From the NCBI GenBank assembly GCA_016784245.1, contig JADHVA010000012.1, positions 1-14,017 on the forward strand: 14,017 bases of DNA. Reading direction: 5' to 3'. The translations under genes were made by a program, and so were the position numbers. The notes beneath the pieces are model-generated. The model saw only the letters and a list, made by a program, of their open reading frames with translations, did not search any database and was not told where the DNA came from. Numbering within the stretch: the first letter of the stretch is position 1; each line of letters starts with the position of its first letter. This DNA is from Nanobdellota archaeon. GTDB taxonomy: Archaea; Nanobdellota; Nanobdellia; SCGC-AAA011-G17; GW2011-AR17. Below are positions 6,023 to 12,700 of this stretch, piece by piece.

Positions 6023-8466
6023 ATGCTGCCTGATAAGGTTATAAAAAAAAAGTACAAGCCGATTTTCTGGAAAAATCCTGATAAATATTATGCTACAAGT
6101 GTTTTAAAAGAAGAAGGATTTAAAAGAAATATTTGTAAAGTCTGTAAGAAACCTTTTTGGAGTGTTAATAATCAAAATGTTTGTGGAGATAGCGCTTGTT
6201 CAGAAAATGGTTTTAGTTTTATTGGAAAGAAAATTGGAAAGAAAGAATTAAGTTATGTTGATGTTTGGAAAAAGTTTTCTAAAATGTTTGAAAAAAAGGA
6301 TATACTCCAATTAAAAGATATCCTTCAGTTGCTAGATGGAATCCAACAATGGAATATACTAATGCCTCTATTGCAGCTTTTCAACCTTATATTATCTCTG
6401 GAGAAGTAAATCCCCCTTCAGACCACTTAGCAATACCACAATTTTGTTTAAGATTTGGAGATGTTGATAATGTTGGTATTACAATGTCACATATGACAGG
6501 TTTTGTTATGATTGGACAACATAGTTTTGTTTCTGAAAAACATTGGGATCAAAAGAAAATGTTTAGAGACATGTATGATTGGAATATCAAAGGTTTAGGA
6601 TTGAAAAAAGAAGATATGACTTTTCATGAAGATGCATGGGCTGGTGGTGGAAACTTAGGACCATGTATGGAAATGTTTTCTGGAGGATGTGAATTATGGA
6701 ATCAAGTTTATATGATGTATGAACAAAAAGCTAGTGGAGTAAAAGATTTGAAATTAAAGGTTTTAGATATGGGTTTGGGAATGGAAAGAAATGCTTGGTT
6801 CTCACAAGGAGCTTTAACAATATATGATGCTACTTTTCCTAAAACATTGAAAAAAGTATTGAATAAAGAAAGTGTAAAGATTGATAAGAAAATTTTAGAA
6901 AAATACTCGCCTTATGGAAGTTTTTTGAATAATGATGAAGTTGATGATATGGATAAAGCTTGGAACTTTGTAGAGAAAAAAGTTGGAAAGAATGTTAAAG
7001 AAAAAATTAAATTGTGGTCAAAACATTATTTTATTACAGAACATACAAGAAGTTTGTTATTTGCAATCAATGATGGAGCTTTGCCTTCAAATACAGGGGG
7101 AGGATATAATCTGAGAATGATGGCAAGAAGATGTTTAGCTTATTCAAATAAAAATGAGATTAGTGAAATTTGTGAATGGCATGCAAGTGAATTAAAAGAT
7201 TTGTTTCCTGAATTGAAAGAGAATATTGAATCTGTAAAAGAAGTCTTAGATATTGAGAAGAAAAAATATGCAAGTTTTTCAAGAGAAACAAAGAGATTAA
7301 TTGCAAATTTAGATTTAAAGAAATTAAAAGAAAAAGATTTATTGAAATTATATGATTCTAAAGGAATAAATCCTGAAATGATTCCAGGTATAAAAATACC
7401 AAATGATTTTTATGCTAAAGTTTCAGAATTACATGAGAAAAAAGCTGTTCAAAAAGCTAAAGTGAAAAATGAAATTAACTTTGGAAGTTTAACAAATACA
7501 GAAGCATTATATTATGATGATTATGGAAAAATTAAATTTAAAGGACAAGTTTTGAAAATTGTAAAAGATTTAGTTATTTTAGATAAAACAGCATTTTATC
7601 CTAGTTCTGGAGGACAAGTTCATGATTTTGGAAGTTTAGGTGGAAGTGAAGTCTTAGATATTTGGAAACAAGGAAGTTTGATTGTACATAAAGTAAAAGA
7701 TTTGAAGTTTAAGAAAGGTGATGTTGTTGAAGGTTTGATTGATAGAGAAAGAAGAGTTCAATTGAGTCAACACCATACAGGAGCACATATTGTTAATGCT
7801 GCTGCAAGAAAAGTTTTAGGAAGGCATGTAAATCAAGCTGGAGCTTACAAAGATGTTGAAAAAGGAAGATTAGATATTACTCATTTTGATTCTTTAAGTG
7901 TAGAAGAAGTGAAAAAAATTGAAGATGAAGCTAATAAAATTATTAAAAAAGAAATAGCTGTTGAAAGTAAATTTTATCCGAGATCTGAAGCTGAGAAAAA
8001 GTTTGGAATGGAAATTTATCAAGGTGGTGCAGTTCCTGGAAGAATGTTAAGAATTGTAAATATAAAAGGTGTAGATGTTGAAGCTTGTGGTGGAACACAT
8101 CTAAAAAATACTAAAGATCTTGTAAAAATTAAAATAATTAAAAGTTCTAAAATTCAAGATGGAGTTGTACGTTTAGTTTATGTAGCTGGAAAAGCTGCAA
8201 TGAAAGAAGAAGAAAGTAAAGGTGAGATTGTTGAAGAATTGATGGAATTATTAAATTGTAAAAGAGAAGAAGTTCCTGGAAGATGTAGTGAGTTGTTTAG
8301 TTTGTGGAAGAAAGTTGTTAAGAAGAAAAAAAATGTAGATAAAAAATTAATTTCTAAAGATAAATTTGAAGGTGAAGTTTTATTAGAAAGTTCTAAAAGA
8401 TTGAAAACACAACCAGAGCATGTTGTTAAGACTGTTAAGAGATTTATGAAGGAATTGAGTATATAG
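6023..8466 (+). CDS. alaS: Alanyl-tRNA synthetase, archaeal type, frame broken near codon 92
   Basis: Charges tRNA-Ala with alanine and hydrolyses mischarged product. The first frame (6023-6409) reads the archaeal N-terminus with C38, C41, C54 and C59, then goes out of register. The conserved continuation GYTPIKRYPS, RWNPTMEYTNA and so on lies in the -1 frame from 6298 to the stop at 8464. Joined at 6292-6298, the product is 814 residues. The class II aminoacylation core includes FCLRFGDVDNVG and EDAWAGGGNLGPCMEMF. The editing domain has HHTGAH (584-589) and CGGTH (689-693). Only about 120 residues follow the editing motifs, so the C-Ala domain is short against the family's roughly 900 residues. 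Homology continues across the join with no residues lost. Either a single-base assembly or mutational error or recoding could explain the break. Confidence 0.92.
6292..6298 (+). other. Slippery heptamer A AAA AAG in alaS
   Basis: In the upstream frame the codons read GAA AAA AAG GAT. Slipping back one base on A AAA AAG, the heptamer used by E. coli dnaX, makes the next codon GGA and restores the conserved GYTP sequence exactly. An eight-base inverted repeat (6296-6303 with 6318-6325) overlaps and follows. It has no spacer, so its role as a stimulator is doubtful. Confidence 0.55.
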
Positions 8467-8470
8467 AAAC

Positions 8471-8482
8471 TCTTAAATAAGG
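8471..8482 (+). promoter_or_regulatory. TATA box of the FKBP gene
   Basis: TCTTAAATAAGG ends about 38 bases before the ATG at 8520. The expected start near 8502 leaves a leader of about 18 bases that contains the Shine-Dalgarno AGGAG at 8507-8511. Confidence 0.45.
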
Positions 8483-8506
8483 TCATTAATTCATTGAAAT
8501 AAATAT

Positions 8507-8511
8507 AGGAG
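8507..8511 (+). promoter_or_regulatory. Shine-Dalgarno AGGAG of the FKBP gene
   Basis: AGGAG, eight bases before the ATG at 8520. It supports that start and a leadered transcript. Confidence 0.6.
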
Positions 8512-8519
8512 TCTTAAAG

Positions 8520-8951
8520 ATGAAAGTTAAACAAAGAGACAAAATAAAAGTAGAATACGAAGGAAAGTTAGAAGATGGCGAAGTTTTTGATAGTACTGAA
8601 AAACATGGACACCCACTTGAATTTGAAGTTGGTAGTGGACAATTAATTAAGGGTTTTGATGATGCTGTTGTAGGTATGGAAGTTGATGAAGAGAAAGAAA
8701 TTACTCTGAAGGCTGAAGAAGCATATGGTCAACCTAATCCAGAAATGATGAGAAAAGTACCTAGAGATCAATTACCTCCTGAACCAGAACCAAAAGTTGG
8801 AATGATGTTAGCTATGGCTTTACCAAATGGACAACAACTTCCTGCAAAAATTTCTGAAATTAGTGAAAAAGATGTTACAATTGATTTGAATCATCCTTTA
8901 GCTGGTAAAACTTTAATATTTAAAATTAAAGTTGTTGAAATCACTTCTTAA
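8520..8951 (+). CDS. FKBP-type peptidyl-prolyl isomerase, SlyD-like
   Basis: A 143-residue cytosolic prolyl isomerase and chaperone of the FKBP/SlyD type. The N-terminal FKBP strands carry VEYEGKLEDGEVFDST (about 11-26) and the active-site stretch LIKGFDDAVVGM (about 42-53). EEAYGQPNP (about 66-74) marks entry to the insert-in-flap chaperone domain (about 70-125), which contains VPRDQLP and NHPLAGKTL. The final strand FKIKVVEI closes the FKBP fold. Archaeal short FKBPs of about 150 residues have the same plan. It lacks the His-rich metal-binding tail of E. coli SlyD. It sits 53 bases after alaS with its own promoter and Shine-Dalgarno, so it need not depend on alaS readthrough. Confidence 0.92.
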   Translation: MKVKQRDKIKVEYEGKLEDGEVFDSTEKHGHPLEFEVGSGQLIKGFDDAVVGMEVDEEKEITLKAEEAYGQPNPEMMRKVPRDQLPPEPEPKVGMMLAMALPNGQQLPAKISEISEKDVTIDLNHPLAGKTLIFKIKVVEITS

Positions 8952-8963
8952 TTTTTTATTTTA
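8952..8963 (+). terminator. T-rich terminator after the FKBP gene
   Basis: TTTTTT-A-TTTT-A just after the FKBP stop, ahead of the PAC2 promoter. Consistent with an archaeal U-tract terminator. Confidence 0.35.
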
Positions 8964-8968
8964 TTTAG

Positions 8969-8983
8969 AAAGGTTTATTAATT
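8969..8983 (+). promoter_or_regulatory. BRE/TATA promoter of the PAC2 gene
   Basis: AAAGG followed by TTTATTAA (8974-8981), which lies 26-33 bases before the ATG at 9007. Predicts a leaderless transcript. Confidence 0.5.
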
Positions 8984-9006
8984 CTTATAACTAGATTAAA
9001 AATAAG

Positions 9007-9720
9007 ATGGAATTAAAACTAAAAGAAAGTCCAAAAAATCCAATAATTATTGAAGGTTTCCCTGGAGTAGGACTAATCGGAACAATCACAACTGAATACT
9101 TAATCAAGCACCTTAAAGCAAAACCTATAGGCTTCATAAAGTCAGAAGAGATTGCACCTATTGCAGCTGTTCATGAAGGTAAAGTAGTTCAACCTTTAGA
9201 ATTGTACTATGTGAAAAGTAAAAATTTAATTATTGTACATTCTTTAGTTGATGTTAGAGGAATTGAATGGGAAATTGCTGATGCTTTAACTGAAGTTTAT
9301 AAAAAATTAAAAGCAAAAGAAATAATTAGTATTGAAGGAATAATGAGTCAAAATGTAACAAGTATAAATACATATTTTTATTCAAATAATTCTACAAAAA
9401 CAAAAAAATTAGCTGATTCAAGTGCAAAACCTTTGAAAGAAGGAATTCTTATGGGAGTTACAGCTGCTTTATTGTTACATAGTAAAGATATTAATACTAC
9501 TGGAGTTTTTGTTGAAACACATACAAAGTTACCAGATAGTATGGCTTCTGCGAGAATAATTGAAATTCTAGATGTATATTTAGGATTAGGTGTAGATTAC
9601 AAACCTCTTGAGAAAGCTGCAGCCGAATTTGAAAATAAATTAAAAGATTATGTCGGTAAGGTTGAAAAGAATGCTGATAAAACTGATGTACATAACAAAA
9701 AAGTTAACTACTTTGGTTAA
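9007..9720 (+). CDS. PAC2 family protein (proteasome assembly chaperone-like)
   Basis: A 237-residue protein of the PAC2 family, whose eukaryotic members help assemble 20S proteasomes. Archaeal homologues are widespread, but their role is less settled. The family hallmark EGFPGVGLIGTI (about 16-27) is intact. KSEEIAPIAAVHEG (about 45-58) and the ISIEGIM stretch (about 106-112) are also typical. The GILMGVTAALLLHSK region (about 145-159) and the C-terminal helix carrying KLKDYVGKVEK complete the fold. No proteasome gene lies in the window. The radical SAM gene follows after 15 bases in the same direction. A TATA box with BRE-like bases upstream supports the ATG at 9007 and a leaderless transcript. 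Confidence 0.88.
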   Translation: MELKLKESPKNPIIIEGFPGVGLIGTITTEYLIKHLKAKPIGFIKSEEIAPIAAVHEGKVVQPLELYYVKSKNLIIVHSLVDVRGIEWEIADALTEVYKKLKAKEIISIEGIMSQNVTSINTYFYSNNSTKTKKLADSSAKPLKEGILMGVTAALLLHSKDINTTGVFVETHTKLPDSMASARIIEILDVYLGLGVDYKPLEKAAAEFENKLKDYVGKVEKNADKTDVHNKKVNYFG

Positions 9721-9721
9721 A

Positions 9722-9735
9722 TTTTTTTCTTTTTT
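9722..9735 (+). terminator. T-tract between PAC2 and radical SAM genes
   Basis: Seven T, one C and six T fill the gap and end at the radical SAM ATG. This matches an archaeal U-tract terminator, yet the downstream gene has no clear promoter or ribosome site, so partial readthrough is likely. Confidence 0.35.
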
Positions 9736-10959
9736 ATGAAATATAGAAAATCAAAATGGACAATGGATCTTGTTTATCCTAATAAATCCTATGGTGGTGT
9801 ATATTCTCTTGGACTTTTGATTATTGCAAATATTGTAAATTCTAGAGAAGATTGGTTTTGTAAAAGAGTTTTTTCAGATTCAGAAAAAGTAAGTTCTAAG
9901 TTAGTTGGATTTTCTTTACAATATGAATTGGATTTAAAAAAAGCAATTAGTATGAAAGGTGAAGGATTAAATTTTGCTGGAGGGCCATTAGTTTCTATGA
10001 ATCCTGAAATGATTGGAGAACATTTTGATTTTTTATTAATTGGGGATGTCGAAGAAGTTATTGTGAAAGTTTTGAAGGAATATGAAAAAGGAGAAGATCA
10101 ATTTTTAAAAAGAATATCTAAAATAAAAGGAGTTTATGTTCCAGGAAAAAATAAAGTAAGTTCTGCATTTGTAAAGGATTTAGATAAAGTTCCTTATCCA
10201 ATTGTTCAAGAATATCCTGAAAAAATAGATAAAGATTTTGTGTTTGGAAAATGTTTGATTTTAGAAATTGAAAGAGGTTGTCCTTTTGAATGTAAATTTT
10301 GTCCATTAAATGAATTTTATCAAGGTTATAGATATAGAAGTTTTGAAAATATTAAAAAAATTATTGATGAGGGTTTAGAAAAAAATAATGTAGAAAAAGT
10401 TGTAATCTACTCACCATCATTTGCACATCCTAAAAGAAAAGAAATTTTAAAATATTTGTTAGAGAAAAAAGTTAGAGTTACAGTACCTTCATTAAGAGCT
10501 GAGTTGATTGATAAAGAATGTTTAGAATTAATTAAAAAATGTGGACAAGAATCTGTGACTATTGCACCTGAATCTGCAGAAAGATTAAGATTTAGTTTAA
10601 ATAAAAAAGTAAAAGATGAAGCTTATTTTAATTTTATAAAAATGGCAAATGAAGTTGGATTTAAAAAATTAAAAGTCTATATGATGATTGGTTTGCCTAA
10701 TACAAGTGAAAAAGATTTAGAAGAATTTATTGAATTTGTTGATAAAGTAAAAGCAAAATTTAAAGGTCAAACATATCTTTCAATTAACTATTTGGTTCCT
10801 AAACCAAAAACTAAGTTCTCTGAACATGTTTTTGATAAGAAAATATTAAAGCAAGAAGCAAAGTATCTGAAAAAAGAATTAAAAAAAATAAAAGTAAAAT
10901 TGTCTTCCCTAAGTACTGCATACAAAGAGTGGGAAATTATTCATGGCCATCTAAATTAG
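9736..10959 (+). CDS. Radical SAM protein with B12-binding-like N-domain
   Basis: A 407-residue radical SAM enzyme. The [4Fe-4S]-binding CxxxCxxC is at C182, C186 and C189 (GCPFECKFCP). APESAERLR (about 277-285) and YMMIGLPNTSEKDLEEF (about 312-330) follow in the order typical of the TIM-barrel core. Residues about 56-110 read GFSLQYELD, FAGGPLVS and FLLIGDVEEVI, the layout of the B12-binding-like Rossmann domain in this subfamily. No DxHxxG cobalamin-ligand motif is seen, so cobalamin may not bind. Related proteins include methylthiotransferase-like and UPF0313-type enzymes; the substrate is unknown. It begins directly after a T7-C-T6 tract with no Shine-Dalgarno, 15 bases after the PAC2 gene. 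Its last nine bases overlap a convergent small gene. Confidence 0.87.
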   Translation: MKYRKSKWTMDLVYPNKSYGGVYSLGLLIIANIVNSREDWFCKRVFSDSEKVSSKLVGFSLQYELDLKKAISMKGEGLNFAGGPLVSMNPEMIGEHFDFLLIGDVEEVIVKVLKEYEKGEDQFLKRISKIKGVYVPGKNKVSSAFVKDLDKVPYPIVQEYPEKIDKDFVFGKCLILEIERGCPFECKFCPLNEFYQGYRYRSFENIKKIIDEGLEKNNVEKVVIYSPSFAHPKRKEILKYLLEKKVRVTVPSLRAELIDKECLELIKKCGQESVTIAPESAERLRFSLNKKVKDEAYFNFIKMANEVGFKKLKVYMMIGLPNTSEKDLEEFIEFVDKVKAKFKGQTYLSINYLVPKPKTKFSEHVFDKKILKQEAKYLKKELKKIKVKLSSLSTAYKEWEIIHGHLN

Positions 10960-11082
10960 GAAAGTTAGGTAAAATACGTATAATACCATAAAAATTAATA
11001 CAGTAATTAAACCTGATACAATTAAACCTAAACCAGACCAAAATCCATCAGCCACAGGATCCTTTAATTTAATGTCTGTCAT
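10951..11082 (-). CDS. Small single-pass membrane protein, 43 aa
   Basis: A short gene on the minus strand: ATG at 11082, stop CTA (read TAG) at 10951-10953. The product starts MTDIKLKDPVADGFW, a soluble head of about 15 residues, then one long hydrophobic segment (about 17-43) rich in Leu, Ile, Val and Phe with Gly near its start. The protein ends inside or just past the membrane. The family is unknown. Support comes from composition (polar head then span), a TATA box TTATAAATC at 11103-11111 at leaderless distance, and filling an otherwise empty 177-base gap. The 3' end overlaps the convergent radical SAM gene by nine bases. It could be a small subunit or regulator of a membrane complex, but nothing identifies the partner. 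Confidence 0.65.
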   Translation of the reverse strand: MTDIKLKDPVADGFWSGLGLIVSGLITVLIFMVLYVFYLTFLI

Positions 11083-11102
11083 AAATTAGAATATATTATA
11101 GA

Positions 11103-11111
11103 GATTTATAA
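11103..11111 (-). promoter_or_regulatory. TATA box of the 43-aa membrane protein gene
   Basis: TTATAAATC on the minus strand, 21-29 bases before the ATG at 11082, giving a leaderless start. Confidence 0.45.
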
Positions 11112-11136
11112 GAATTAGTTGACTAGAGACTAGGTA

Positions 11137-11694
11137 TTATAGAATAATCATTACTAAAGCTGCAACTATTGGAATATAAATATTATCATCAAGTTTAAAT
11201 TTGAAACCCTCAAGACTCATTGCAATTAAACTTGCCCATAATGCTAAAGCAAATTCTACAAAAATTAATGCAGATACAAAAGAAAAAAGAATTCCAATAA
11301 TTGTTCCTTCAATGGATTTTAAATATTTGTAAGTTCTATTTGATAAAATTTTTCCAAAAATATGTGAAGCAGCGTCACCAACTGATAAAATTATCATTGA
11401 AGCTAAAGCTATTTTCAATGGGAAAAAGTATAAAACTATAATAGAACCAATCATGAATAGAATTGGACCCTTACCTGGAAAAGTTTTTCTAAATTCTTTT
11501 CTTTCAAAACGATCCATAACCCAAGATGCAATAGGTATTTTTGTGAATGTACAAAGTTTAGATAAAATAAAACCTAAAACAAGTATTGCAAGCATGTGAT
11601 AAATGTTGAAAAGACCAAAATAAAGCATAGTTACAAGAAAAACACCGAAAAGTAAATGTAAAATCTGTCTACGAAATTCTAATCCTGTAATCAT
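11137..11694 (-). CDS. Dolichol kinase / DGK1-like CTP-dependent lipid kinase family protein
   Basis: A 185-residue polytopic membrane protein of the Sec59/DGK1/VTE5 superfamily, which transfers phosphate from CTP to polyprenols, diacylglycerol or phytol. It is often annotated as phosphatidate cytidylyltransferase-like. Visible signatures: EFRRQILHLLFG at 6-17, FPGKGP at 72-77, SVGDAASHIFGK at 104-115, K-SIEGT at 126-131, and an E...DDN stretch near 162-171. About six membrane spans alternate with these motifs. In archaea such an enzyme could act on dolichol or on isoprenoid lipid precursors; the substrate cannot be read from sequence. It has its own TATA box at leaderless distance and diverges from the lspA cluster. 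Confidence 0.82.
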   Translation of the reverse strand: MITGLEFRRQILHLLFGVFLVTMLYFGLFNIYHMLAILVLGFILSKLCTFTKIPIASWVMDRFERKEFRKTFPGKGPILFMIGSIIVLYFFPLKIALASMIILSVGDAASHIFGKILSNRTYKYLKSIEGTIIGILFSFVSALIFVEFALALWASLIAMSLEGFKFKLDDNIYIPIVAALVMIIL

Positions 11695-11715
11695 ATGTAT
11701 GAAAGCAAAATTGTT

Positions 11716-11726
11716 CCTTTAAAAAG
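11716..11726 (-). promoter_or_regulatory. TATA box of the lipid-kinase-like gene
   Basis: CTTTTTAAAGG on the minus strand, 22-32 bases before the ATG at 11694. No Shine-Dalgarno. Confidence 0.5.
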
Positions 11727-11744
11727 ATTGTGGACTAAGAAAGA

Positions 11745-11754
11745 TTTATTAATA
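11745..11754 (+). promoter_or_regulatory. TATA box of the lspA cluster
   Basis: TTTATTAATA, 22-31 bases before the ATG at 11776. It favours that ATG over the in-frame GTG at 11758, which lies only four bases past the box. Confidence 0.5.
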
Positions 11755-11775
11755 TAAGTGGCTTTGTTTTTGTTT

Positions 11776-12270
11776 ATGAGTAAAGTAAAAGTAATGGGTG
11801 AAATTAAGATAAAGTCTAAAGGAGTATTTAATATTGAAGACTTATATGTTGAACTTTACCTTTGGTTTAAACATTATGGTTATGTATGGAGAGAAGTTGA
11901 ATATAGAAAAATAATGTTTCCTGGTGGAGGCTATAGATTAGAAATTGTTTGGATTGCTATTAAAACACTTAATGATTATAATAATTTTAAAATTGTTTTA
12001 GTTACAGGAATTGATGTTAAAGGAGATGTTGAAGTACAATTAGAAGGAGGAAAAAAAGTTAAGAGACAACAAGCAACAATAGAGTTTAAGAGTTGGGGAG
12101 ATATTAATACAAATGATGATGTTTGGAAAGGAAGAACTTTTGGTAAGCAAATGCAGAAAGTTTATGAGATTATGACTAGAGATAGATTAGAACAGTATAA
12201 AGAAGATTCATATGTTGAAGTTTCAAAATTATATGATGAGCTAAAAGCTTTCTTGATAATTAACCAATAA
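11776..12270 (+). CDS. Hypothetical protein, 164 aa, first gene of lspA cluster
   Basis: Not recognised. The ATG at 11776 is chosen over the GTG at 11758 because of TATA spacing. The product is soluble, without signal peptide or membrane span. The first two thirds look beta-rich: alternating charged and hydrophobic residues, KIMFPGGGYRLEIVWIAI near 46-63 and IDVKGDVEVQLEGG near 79-92. A charged helical part follows (about 124-164). YGYVWREVEYRK near 34-45 and FKSWGDINTNDDVW near 105-118 are aromatic-rich and might form a binding surface, but no known motif is evident. One base separates its stop from the lspA start, so translation is probably coupled. A role linked to lspA or the next gene is inferred from position only. 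Confidence 0.8.
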   Translation: MSKVKVMGEIKIKSKGVFNIEDLYVELYLWFKHYGYVWREVEYRKIMFPGGGYRLEIVWIAIKTLNDYNNFKIVLVTGIDVKGDVEVQLEGGKKVKRQQATIEFKSWGDINTNDDVWKGRTFGKQMQKVYEIMTRDRLEQYKEDSYVEVSKLYDELKAFLIINQ

Positions 12271-12271
12271 A

Positions 12272-12700
12272 ATGAAAAAATATTATTTTTTGATAGGTTT
12301 GTTTGTAATACTTGATCAAATTACAAAGAAAATTTTTGAAAATGTAAATTTTGATTTATTAAGTTTTTTTAAAATTAGTTATTTAGAAAATACAGGTGCA
12401 GCTTTTGGAATTTTTCAAAATGGAACTTGGATATTAGCATTAATTTCTTTAATTGTTGTTGTTGTTGGGATTATTTATTTTAAGTATTATCCTCTAGCTT
12501 TAAGTTTTTTAATTGCAGGAGCCTTAGGTAATTTTATTGATAGAGTTTTTTTAGGATATGTAAGAGATTTTATTTCTATTTCAATTTGGCCAGTTTTTAA
12601 TTTTGCAGATATTTTTGCTACAATAGGAGTTGTTTTTTTGATTTATAGATTGTATAAGGAAGAGAAAGCTTATAAATTAAAAAGCCATAGGAGAAAGTAA
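12272..12700 (+). CDS. lspA: Lipoprotein signal peptidase (signal peptidase II)
   Basis: A 142-residue polytopic membrane aspartyl protease that cleaves lipoprotein signal peptides before the lipidated Cys. Four spans are expected. The conserved landmarks are present: DQITK at 15-19, NTGAAFG at 40-46, GNFIDR at 86-91, VRDF with D99, and FNFAD with D113. D99 and D113 match the catalytic pair of the family. The length is slightly short (E. coli has 164), mostly through reduced loops. LspA is universal in bacteria and patchy in archaea, so acquisition by transfer is possible, although base composition matches its neighbours. No lgt gene is in the window. The start is one base after the preceding stop, and its TAA overlaps the next ATG by one base. 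Confidence 0.93.
   Translation: MKKYYFLIGLFVILDQITKKIFENVNFDLLSFFKISYLENTGAAFGIFQNGTWILALISLIVVVVGIIYFKYYPLALSFLIAGALGNFIDRVFLGYVRDFISISIWPVFNFADIFATIGVVFLIYRLYKEEKAYKLKSHRRK
12689..12693 (+). promoter_or_regulatory. Shine-Dalgarno AGGAG inside lspA 3' end
   Basis: AGGAG, six bases before the ATG at 12700. It sets the start of the last gene and allows re-initiation at the TAATG overlap. Confidence 0.6.

Noticed and set aside
6296..6325. An eight-base inverted repeat after the alaS slippery site as a frameshift stimulator
   Set aside because: The repeat overlaps the heptamer with no 5-9 base spacer, is A/T-rich, and encodes the conserved GYTPIKRYPS, which may account for it by chance. Kept only as a note under the heptamer.
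8178..8486. Minus-strand ORF opposite the 3' end of alaS
   Set aside because: It is the reverse of a Lys/Glu-rich coding region, giving a Ser/Phe/Leu-rich translation with no promoter or family features. Similar antisense ORFs elsewhere were dropped for the same reason.
11758..11775. GTG at 11758 as start of the first gene in the lspA cluster
   Set aside because: It lies four bases past the TATA box, upstream of the likely transcription start. The ATG at 11776 has proper spacing.
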